10,417 nucleotides of DNA, from assembly GCA_963808455.1 (NCBI GenBank), contig CAWEHT010000057.1, positions 1 to 10,417 of the forward strand, given 5' to 3'. Shown here in pieces: positions 1 through 6,041 of the stretch. Position 1 is the stretch's first letter. Each line of letters starts with the position of its first letter. Source of the stretch: CAWEHT01 sp963808455 (GTDB taxonomy: Bacteria; Chloroflexota; Anaerolineae; CG2-30-64-16). The notes beneath the pieces were generated by a model, which made no database searches, was not told where the DNA came from, and was given only the letters and a program-made list of their open reading frames with translations. Position numbers and translations under genes: made by a program.

Positions 1-112
1 TTACAGAATAACCATGCAATTGGGTATGATCAGTGTGGGCGGAAAGTTCTGAAGTGACCACCACCCATCCCGGCGTGGGAACGAGTGGTGGCTTTGAAAT
101 GCGGAGGCAACG
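1..112 (+). promoter_or_regulatory. Leader of the M50 protease gene (possible promoter, hairpin, ribosome site)
   Basis: No gene is visible here. A TATGAT at 25-30 could be a -10 box, but no good -35 sits at the right spacing (TTACAG at 1-6 is a poor match with an 18-base spacer). An imperfect hairpin spans 58-91, with outer arms CCACCAC (58-64) and GTGGTGG (85-91) and a weak inner CCA/TGG pairing. It has no following T-run, so it is not a standard intrinsic terminator, and it may be a 5' UTR element. GGAGG at 103-107 lies 5 bases before the GTG at 113 and decides the start of the next gene. The ribosome site is convincing; the promoter is weak. Confidence 0.35.
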
Positions 113-1232
113 GTGAATCGCAGCTCGATTTCGCTGGGTCGTGCTCTTCGGCATACCTGTTGGACTGGATTACTCGTGGTTCCTGATCTTCGCTCTGCTG
201 ACCTGGTCGCTGGCCACCAGCTACTACCCGGCGGAGTTCAGGAACTGGCCTACCGCCGAGTACTGGACCCTCGGTGCGGTGACGGCAATCATGCTGTTTG
301 TCAGCGTGCTCCTGCACGAGCTGGGGCATTCGATCGTGGCCCTGCGCTACAAGATCCCGGTAAGCAGCATCACGCTGTACATCTTCGGCGGTGTCTCCCA
401 GGTTAGCATCGAACCAACCAGCCCCTCCTCCGCATTCTGGATCACGATCGCCGGCCCCGCGGTGAGCTTCGCTCTGGGCGCATTTTTCGGGCTGCTGGCG
501 CCGGCCTTTGCGGCCGTGACCCCATTGCTGGCCCTGGCCCGATACCTGGCCTATATCAACGTCGCTTTGGGCGTCTTCAACCTGATCCCCGGCTTTCCCC
601 TCGATGGCGGCGGTGTTTTGCGGGCCATCGTCTGGGGTATCACGCACGATGCGAAACGTGCCACCTTCATCGTCGCCAACGTGGGACGCTTCATCGCCTA
701 TCTCATTATCGCCGTTGGCGTCTGGCAGATCGTCAGCGGCAATCTGATCAATGGCCTGTGGATCGCCTTTATCGGCTGGTTCATGGAGAACGCCGCCGCG
801 GCCCAGGTCCAGCAGCAGAAGGTCCAGAGCCTGCTGGCCGGCCACAAAGTATCAGAAGCCATGCGGCGCACTTACGCGGCGGTCTGCCCAGATACGAGCC
901 TCGAGGAGATCGTCCACAATCATATCCTGGCCAATGCCCGGCGCAGCCTGGTGGTCGAGGACACCGGAAAGGTCGTCGGCCTGCTGACCGTACATCACAT
1001 CAAGGAGATACCGCCGGCCAGCTGGCCGGCGGTGACTGCCGGCCAGGCAATGATCCCGATGGCACAAATGAAACGTGTCCAGCCGGATGCTGAGCTTTGG
1101 TCGGCTTTGCAAGAGATGGACCGCGATGGCGTCAACCAGTTACCGGTCATGGTCGATAGCCAGATCCAGGGCATGTTGGGCCGGGACGACGTGATCAGTT
1201 TCCTGCGTACTTCAAGGGAGCTGGGAGCTTAG
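113..1232 (+). CDS. Site-2-type M50 zinc metalloprotease with C-terminal CBS pair (frameshifted near N-terminus)
   Basis: A polytopic membrane protease expected to cut substrates within or next to the membrane, in the manner of Rip3/SpoIVFB-type site-2 proteases. The zinc site HELGH is at 315-329, and the second motif NLIPGFPLDGG, with its metal-binding Asp at 603-605, follows after several hydrophobic segments. The last ~120 residues carry two CBS-like halves, which often sense adenine nucleotides. The long open frame begins at a GTG at 141 with no ribosome site. GTG at 113 has GGAGG at 103-107 and encodes MNRSSISLGR in another frame. Dropping one base near 143 joins the two as SLGRLFGIPVGLDYSW, the usual N-terminus of this family, giving about 372 residues. 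The break is therefore a real mutation or a sequence error. The gene at 1248 follows after 15 bases, suggesting co-transcription. Family assignment is secure; substrate is unknown. Confidence 0.88.
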
Positions 1233-1247
1233 ATAGGGAGGTACCGT

Positions 1248-1484
1248 ATGGCGCAAACGCCTAAGAAATCAGGATGGCTTCGCCGGCTTGCGGGCCGGTT
1301 TTTCGGGGTACCGTTCCGGGACTTGCCCATGGAATTCGGCGAGCCGGTGCCGCCGGAGTTGCGTGTCTTCGAGGCAGAGGCGGAGGCTGCTCAACACTCC
1401 GCTCACGAAGAGCATGGGCCTTCACCCACGCAACGCGGGCAGACCCACCCGAGCCATCAAGATGAATCGCAATACCGGCGATAG
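1248..1484 (+). CDS. Small hypothetical protein, 78 aa
   Basis: I do not recognise a family. The ORF has a strong ribosome site (AGGGAGG at 1235-1241, 6 bases before the ATG) and starts 15 bases after the protease stop, so it is probably the second gene of that transcript. The N-terminal part is basic and has a hydrophobic-aromatic stretch (WLRRLAGRFFGVPFRDLP). The middle is acidic and alanine-rich (EAEAEAAQ), and the C-terminal third is hydrophilic and rich in His, Gln, Ser and Pro, so probably disordered. There is no signal peptide and no clear membrane helix. It might be an adaptor or substrate of the neighbouring protease, but that rests on position only. Other frames over this stretch are also open because of high GC; the ribosome site favours this one. 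Confidence 0.6.
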   Translation: MAQTPKKSGWLRRLAGRFFGVPFRDLPMEFGEPVPPELRVFEAEAEAAQHSAHEEHGPSPTQRGQTHPSHQDESQYRR

Positions 1485-1628
1485 CCGGGCTCTGACAGGA
1501 GACGCGTGTCTTGCCGCTGGTCCTGAGTACCAGGATCCCTCTGGTGATCGACGAATGTGGGATTCTGCGCGGTCGGCCATGCTATCTCCAGCTGGCTTCT
1601 GGCCAGCATCTCGAACCTGGCAACCTTC
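1485..1628. other. Convergent intergenic region with weak hairpins
   Basis: This stretch separates the end of the plus-strand small gene (1484) from the end of the minus-strand small gene (1629). I see no coding region with a ribosome site. Two short hairpins are possible: CTGGT/ACCAG at 1517-1521 and 1529-1533, and GCTGGC/GCCAGC at 1591-1596 and 1602-1607 with a 5-base loop. Neither is followed by a T-run on either strand, so neither is a typical intrinsic terminator, though the second could slow convergent transcription. Confidence 0.3.
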
Positions 1629-1751
1629 TCAGCCGCTGACCAGCTTGCCGATCAGGACGCCGGCCGCGGCCGCGATCCCGGCGACCCCCAGCGTCTCGAG
1701 GACGGTGAGCCGGAGATTGGTGTGTGCGAGGCGTGCCATTCTTCTTTTCAT
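1629..1751 (-). CDS. Small membrane-associated protein, 40 aa, minus strand
   Basis: A short minus-strand ORF reading MKRRMARLAHTN at its start and ending in GKLVSG. Its start (ATG at 1751-1749) is preceded by GGGGAGG with a 6-base spacing. A TATAAT sequence lies about 45 bases upstream on the same strand (plus-strand 1795-1800). The protein has a basic N-terminus (KRRMAR) followed by a hydrophobic Ala/Gly/Leu/Ile run of about 20 residues (LGVAGIAAAAGVLIGKL), fitting one membrane helix or an amphipathic small protein with the N-terminus inside. No family is recognised. It is the only convincing minus-strand gene in the window and is divergent from the membrane-protein gene at 1939. Ribosome site and -10 box together make it more likely real than chance, but the short length leaves doubt. 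Confidence 0.5.
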   Translation of the reverse strand: MKRRMARLAHTNLRLTVLETLGVAGIAAAAGVLIGKLVSG

Positions 1752-1794
1752 TCACAACCTCCCCGGCCCTACACAAGTGCTCAAACCGGGCTGG

Positions 1795-1800
1795 ATTATA
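1795..1800 (-). promoter_or_regulatory. Perfect -10 box for the minus-strand small gene
   Basis: On the minus strand this reads TATAAT, about 45 bases before the ATG of the 40-residue ORF. Seventeen bases further upstream the sequence is GGGGTC (plus 1818-1823), not a TTGACA-like -35. It lies inside the left arm of the 1814-1842 inverted repeat. A promoter lacking a good -35 with a palindrome over it suggests dependence on an activator or control by a repressor. This is an inference from position. Confidence 0.4.
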
Positions 1801-1813
1801 CGCGATTCAGATC

Positions 1814-1842
1814 AGTAGACCCCCAATAAGAGGGGGTCTACT
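1814..1842. repeat. 11-bp perfect inverted repeat, operator-like, in the divergent intergenic region
   Basis: AGTAGACCCCC (1814-1824) and GGGGGTCTACT (1832-1842) are perfect reverse complements separated by 7 bases. The right arm can alternatively pair with ACCCCC at 1843-1848, and the core GTCTAC recurs at 1855-1860. The element lies between a minus-strand TATAAT (1795-1800) and a plus-strand TACAAT (1881-1886), so it is upstream of both divergent genes. There is no T-run on either side, which argues against an intrinsic terminator. It is best read as a protein-binding operator or a structured control region. Confidence 0.5.
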
Positions 1843-1880
1843 ACCCCCCTTCGAGTCTACCCCTTTGTTGCCCGGTCGCC

Positions 1881-1886
1881 TACAAT
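1881..1886 (+). promoter_or_regulatory. Possible -10 box for the 1939 gene
   Basis: TACAAT matches the -10 consensus at five of six positions and lies about 50 bases before the ATG at 1939. The -35 position (about 1858-1863, TACCCC) is a poor match and falls on the third GTCTAC-containing element. It is offered as the plus-strand counterpart of the divergent promoter pair; the support is moderate to weak. Confidence 0.3.
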
Positions 1887-1938
1887 CAGGGCCAATAGTT
1901 GGCTTGACTCGTGCTCGGGCTCTCATGTGGAGGCAAAC

Positions 1939-2259
1939 ATGTGCTGTCTTGTCACCGTGCTGCTGCTGCTTGGTCCACGGCTGGCCACGCTGGTCTGGTG
2001 GTTCATCGACACGGCGCGCTTCAACCTCGCCTTCCAGGCGTGGCCACATCCGTTCCAGCTGGCTTTCCCCCTGTGGGTCTGGCCGCTGGTAGGCGCCATA
2101 TTCCTGCCGTGGACTACCTTGGCCTATCTATTCGTCTTTCCGGGGGGCATGGTAGGCCAGGCCTGGCTGTGGATAGGGCTCGGTCTCCTGCTCGACATGA
2201 TCTCCCACTTCGGCAGCGGCTATCACTCTCACGATCGCGTTTCCCGCCAGCGCAATTAA
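1939..2259 (+). CDS. Small integral membrane protein, 106 aa
   Basis: Starts MCCLVTVLLLLGPR. I chose the ATG at 1939 over an in-frame GTG at 1927 because GGAGG at 1929-1933 sits 5 bases before it; the GTG overlaps that ribosome site. Three hydrophobic segments are visible: residues ~3-24 (ending in the Trp pair of LVWWFIDTARF), ~45-70 (FPLWVWPLVGAIFLPWTT running into AYLFVF), and ~76-90 (WLWIGLGLLLDM). The tail is hydrophilic and His/Ser/Arg-rich. The architecture fits small conserved bacterial membrane proteins of unknown function; I name no function. It opens a transcription unit that continues 70 bases later with the PRC-barrel gene, and it diverges from the 40-residue minus-strand ORF. 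Confidence 0.75.
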   Translation: MCCLVTVLLLLGPRLATLVWWFIDTARFNLAFQAWPHPFQLAFPLWVWPLVGAIFLPWTTLAYLFVFPGGMVGQAWLWIGLGLLLDMISHFGSGYHSHDRVSRQRN

Positions 2260-2329
2260 ACAGGCTGCTTGCTCGCGGTGGTGCTGCTGCCGCAGATCGG
2301 CTATCCGATGATGCACAAGGAGGCACGAG

Positions 2330-2974
2330 ATGGAAATCCCCTTGAAGGCTCATGTTGAGTGTACGGACGGTATCTACGGGCACTCCGTGTATGTGCTGGT
2401 GAACCCGCTCCTCGACCAGGTCACGCACTTGGTGGTGCGAGAGGATGCAGCGCCCCATACAGAGTACATTGTGCCGGTTGATGTGGTATCCGCCACGACA
2501 GCCGATACCATTGGGCTGCGCTGCAGCCAGGCCGAGCTGGAGAAGATGGACCGGTTTGTCCAAACGGAGTTCGTCGAAGAGAAGGTGCCCCAGATGTACC
2601 CAGGCTATGGCTATGGTGGATATGGCATGGGAGGATTCTACTACTGGCCGTATGCCACTTACGAAACGACAGTGAACGTGCCTGTGGAGCATCGGCAGAT
2701 CCCGATCGGGGAACTGGCGGTGCGCCGCGGCACACGCGTCGAGGCGACCGATGGTTTCGTGGGCAAAGTCAACGAATTCCTGGTCAACCCGGACAACGGC
2801 CACATCACCCACCTGGTGATGCGAGAAGGACACCTGTGGGGACAGAAGGATGTGACCATCCCCCTCTCGGCGATGGATGATACCCGGCAGGATAGCGATA
2901 CCGTGTTCCTGAAGGTCGATAAGCATCAGATCGAGTCCCTGCCGACCGTCCCGGTGCATAGGCGCTGGTCCTGA
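2330..2974 (+). CDS. Tandem PRC-barrel domain protein, 214 aa
   Basis: Two copies of a PRC-barrel-like module are visible. Residues ~1-83 contain DGIYGHSVYVLVNPLLD then VTHLVVRE; residues ~130-208 contain DGFVGKVNEFLVNPDNG then ITHLVMRE. A low-complexity Gly/Tyr-rich linker (~90-110, with PGYGYGGYGMGGFYYWPY) joins them. PRC barrels are small beta domains found in RNA-processing (RimM), photosynthetic reaction-centre H subunits and many stress-related proteins. No membrane segment or signal peptide is seen, so it is probably cytoplasmic. The ribosome site AAGGAGG (2317-2323) is 6 bases before the ATG and the ORF is intact. The domain call is firm; the role is unknown, and a stress-linked surface or scaffold role is inferred from its neighbours only. 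Confidence 0.85.
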   Translation: MEIPLKAHVECTDGIYGHSVYVLVNPLLDQVTHLVVREDAAPHTEYIVPVDVVSATTADTIGLRCSQAELEKMDRFVQTEFVEEKVPQMYPGYGYGGYGMGGFYYWPYATYETTVNVPVEHRQIPIGELAVRRGTRVEATDGFVGKVNEFLVNPDNGHITHLVMREGHLWGQKDVTIPLSAMDDTRQDSDTVFLKVDKHQIESLPTVPVHRRWS

Positions 2975-2975
2975 G

Positions 2976-3342
2976 CATCAGGGTTTGCCGGGCAAACCTG
3001 CGCTGGACTGGTCTCACGAGGGGTCTCCGGAACTGCCAGGCGGAAGAAATCGTCACTGGCGCAACTATCTCAATGCTCACATTGCCGATCTCGCCAATGT
3101 GATCGACATGGACGCCATCCGCGACGCCAAAATCAGCCTGGGCACGGTTGAAGGTGATGGCTGAGAGCGGATGGTTCGTTGCGCGTCCATCTGGGACCGA
3201 GGATATCTACAAGATCTACGCAGAGAGCTTTCAGGGAGCGGATCATCTGCGCCGTATCGAGGAGGAAGCCCAGGCTATCGTCAACGACGCTCTCGCGGCA
3301 GGGACCTCGCCGGGAAATGGCTCGAGCAAGGAACATGATTGA
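2976..3342 (+). pseudogene. pgm: Remnant of phosphoglucomutase gene with internal deletion
   Basis: Two pieces of an alpha-D-glucose phosphate-specific phosphoglucomutase (glucose-1-P to glucose-6-P) are recognisable. The first, in the frame of 3063-3143, reads NYLNAHIADLANVIDMDAI, a segment from the first half of the enzyme. The second, in another frame (3148-3342), reads KVMAESGWFVARPSGTEDIY and continues as the normal phosphate-binding C-terminus. The catalytic serine region, the metal loop and the sugar-binding centre are absent. About 250-270 codons appear to be missing at ~3141-3148, where the frame also changes. Upstream, 2976-3062 stays open (with PGKPA, as in Pgm N-termini), but without a start and lacking the bulk of domain 1. 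The product cannot be active. The C-terminal piece stops 10 bases before the glucan phosphorylase start, as expected for a former operon partner. Confidence 0.8.
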
Positions 3343-3348
3343 AGGAGA
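3342..3348 (+). promoter_or_regulatory. Ribosome binding site deciding the glgP start
   Basis: AAGGAGA lies 4 bases before ATG 3353, overlapping the pgm-remnant stop codon. The alternative GTG at 3369, which opens the long phosphorylase frame, has no purine-rich sequence at a suitable distance. The site therefore supports 3353 as the original start, and with it a frameshift near 3389. Confidence 0.65.
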
Positions 3349-3352
3349 ATCC

Positions 3353-5901
3353 ATGAGCCAGCAAACGCGTGCCAGCCACGCCATCTACAATTCTTCTACC
3401 CACGGAAGTCGAGGGGTTCGACTCCCTGGCCGAGCTGGCCCTGGATCTGCGCTGGTCGTGGAATCATGCCACCGACGAGGTGTGGCGGCGGCTGGAGCCC
3501 GAGCTGTGGGAGCTCACGCATAACCCCTGGGTGGTCCTGCAGACGGTCTCGCGGGACCGGCTCGAACATGTGCTGGCCGATCCCGCATTCCGCAAGAACG
3601 TGGATGACCTGGTCCAGACCAGGCGGCAAGCGCTGGAGGCGCCGGCGTGGTTTCAGCAAAATCATCCAGAGGCTCCCCTGACCTGCGCCGCCTATTTCAG
3701 CATGGAATTCATGTTGAGCGAAGCCCTGCCCATCTACTCGGGCGGGCTCGGCAACGTGGCCGGCGATCAGCTCAAAGCCGCCAGCGATCTGGGCGTGCCG
3801 GTGGTCGGCGTGGGACTGCTGTACCAGCAAGGCTATTTTCGCCAGGTGATCGACAAGGACGGCGCGCAACAGGCCCTCTTCCCGTATAACGACCCCGGAC
3901 AGTTGCCGATCTCGCCTTTGCGCCAGGCCAACGGCGAGTGGTTGCGCTTGGAGATCGCCTTGCCCGGTTACTCGGTCTGGCTGCGCGCCTGGCAGGTCGA
4001 GGTCGGCAGAGTGAAGCTTTACCTGCTGGACAGCAATGACGCGGCGAACTCCGCCGTGCATCGAGGGATTACCAGCGAGCTGTATGGCGGCGGGCCGGAG
4101 CTGCGCCTCACGCAAGAATTGCTCCTCGGCATCGGCGGATGGCGGCTGCTCCGTGCGCTTGGCATCCAGCCGGAGGTCTGCCATCTGAATGAAGGGCATG
4201 CGGCCTTTGCCGTGTTGGAACGCGCCCGCTAGTTTCATGCAAGAGACCGGGCAGCCCTTCGAAGTCGCACTGGCCGTCACGCGGGCGGGGAACCTTTTCA
4301 CCACGCACACGGCGGTGGCCGCCGGCTTTGACCGGTTCACGCCGGCTCTCATCGAGCAATACCTCGGTGGGTATGCCGAGCAGGAGCTCGGCATCACACT
4401 CCACGACTTGCTGGCCCTGGGCCGCCAGAACCCGAACGACTCGTCGGAGAGTTTCAACATGGCCTATCTGGCCATCCGGGGGAGCGGCGCGGTGAATGGC
4501 GTGAGCCGCTTGCATGGGCGAGTCAGCCGGCACTTGTTCGAGCCTCTCTTTCCGCGCTGGCCGGCGGACGAAGTGCCCGTCGGACACGTGACCAACGGAG
4601 TGCACATGCCGAGCTGGGACTCGGCCCCGGCCGACGATCTCTGGACGGAAGCCTGCGGGAAAGACCGCTGGCTGGGGCCGACAGAAACCCTGGGGCAGGA
4701 CATGCGCCGCGTGTCCGACGCGACGCTGTGGCAATTCCGCACCGCCGCCAGCAGGTCTCTCGTTGAATACGCCCGCGAACAACTGTCCCGGCAACTGGCC
4801 GCCTCAGGCGCGTCCTCCGAGGCGGTTGACGAAGCAAAGCATCTGTTTGATCCCAATGCCTTGACATTAGGCTTTGCGCGCCGCTTCGCGACCTACAAGA
4901 GGCCGAACCTGCTGCTGCACGACCCGGAGCGACTGCTGCGTCTGCTGTCCGATCCTCAGCGCCCGGTGCAACTCATCCTCGCCGGCAAAGCCCACCCGGC
5001 GGACCAGGCAGGGCAGGCGCTGATTCACGAATGGACCCATTTCATCCGGCAGCCCGAAGCTCGGCCGCATGCGATCTTCCTCAGCGACTACGACATGCTC
5101 TTGACCGAGCACCTGGTGCAGGGGGTGGATGTCTGGATCAATACGCCACGGCGACCCTGGGAGGCTTGCGGGACGAGTGGCATGAAGGTGCTCGTCAATG
5201 GCGGCATCAATCTTTCCGAGCTGGACGGCTGGTGGGCGGAAGCCTATACGCCTGAGGTGGGGTGGGCGTTGGGAGACGGCCGGGAACATGGCGACGATCC
5301 CGCCTGGGATGCCGTCGAAGCCGGCGCGCTCTTCGACCTGCTCGAGCGGGAGGTGATCCCGGAGTTCTATGCCCGAGACGCGAGCGGCATTCCCACCGCC
5401 TGGGTCAAGCGGATGCGGGAAAGCATGGCGCGGTTGACGCCGTCCTTCTCCGCCAACCGCTCGGTGTGCGAATACACGGAGCAGCATTACCTTCCGGCTG
5501 CTGCGGCCTACCGTGCGCGCGCCGCCGATAAAGGCGCCGTGGGCAGGCAGATGGTGGATTGGCGCCAGGCACTTGATGAGAAATGGGCCGCGCTGCACTT
5601 CGGCGAAGTGCAGGTGGAAACCAAAGGCGAGCAGCACGTGGTTGAGGTTCAGGGCTATCTCGGTGACCTCGATCCCAAGGCGGTGCGGGTCGAGCTTTAT
5701 GTCGAGGGCATGAACGGCAGCGCACCGGTGCGGCAGGAGATGGAGCGCGTGCGCCAACTGGCCGGCGCGCCGGGCGGCTGCGTCTACCGCGCGGCGGTGG
5801 CTGCGGCCCGCCCACCCGCGGGCTATACGGCACGAGTGATGCCGCACTTCGAGGGCGTTGCGGTCCCGCTGGAAGCTGCACGAATCCTGTGGCAACGATG
5901 A
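3353..5901 (+). CDS. glgP: Alpha-glucan (glycogen/maltodextrin) phosphorylase, interrupted by two frameshifts
   Basis: Cytoplasmic PLP enzyme releasing glucose-1-phosphate from alpha-1,4-glucans; the bacterial branch with an N-terminal DUF3417-type region (about LAELALDLRWSWNHA). Other landmarks are YFSMEFMLSEALPIYSGGLG, HLNEGHAAF, ESFNMAYLA, VTNGVHMPSW, FARRFATYKRP, and the PLP lysine motif ACGTSGMKVLVNGG with Lys at 5185-5187 (about residue 611). The gene is read in three frames. ATG 3353 with its ribosome site gives MSQQTRASHAIY, then one extra base near 3389 shifts into TILLPTEVEGFDS. An extra T at 4230 creates TAG, and skipping it restores ERARSFMQETGQPFEV to the end. Corrected length is about 848 residues, normal for the family. 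As written, translation would stop at 4232, before the active site. The neighbouring pgm remnant, HAD and phosphoketolase genes fit a glycogen-to-acetyl-phosphate operon. Confidence 0.93.
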
Positions 5902-6041
5902 TGAAGACGCCCCCACGCGAGCTGCACGCTGATATCGGCGAAGAACATCGCTTCAACTTCAACCACCTGAGCCCCCGATCCGGCGCCATACTGCTGGCTC
6001 GCGGAACGCAGGGGCCGGCGGCGTTAGCGGAGGCCAAATGA
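5898..6041 (+). CDS. 47-aa ORF overlapping both neighbours, unknown
   Basis: Begins at ATG 5898, overlapping the phosphorylase stop (TGA 5899-5901), and ends with TGA 6039-6041, overlapping the HAD start (ATG 6038). It starts MMKTPPRELHADIGEEHRF and ends ALAEAK. No family is recognised. Overlaps at both ends are the usual mark of translational coupling. The sequence could instead be the leftover of a longer gene, since its neighbours pgm and fba are deletion remnants. No separate strong ribosome site is seen for it, whereas GGAGG near 6029-6033 inside it serves the HAD gene. Moderate-to-low confidence that it is expressed. Confidence 0.4.
   Translation: MMKTPPRELHADIGEEHRFNFNHLSPRSGAILLARGTQGPAALAEAK

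Noticed and set aside
1288..1818. 176-codon plus-strand frame spanning 1288-1818
   Set aside because: Lacks a ribosome site, overlaps the better supported 78-residue gene and the minus-strand small gene, and has an Arg/Ser/Pro-rich shadow-like composition.
1814..1842. Inverted repeat as an intrinsic terminator
   Set aside because: No T-run follows on either strand and it lies upstream of two divergent genes, not after one.
4189..4240. Separate gene starting at 4189 for the C-terminal phosphorylase part
   Set aside because: No ribosome site, and the first residues up to 4230 are an out-of-frame reading of phosphorylase sequence. The true sequence resumes at 4231, so this is the second half of one broken gene.
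3396..4460. 354-codon minus-strand open frame over glgP
   Set aside because: Antisense shadow of a recognised phosphorylase; no domain seen.
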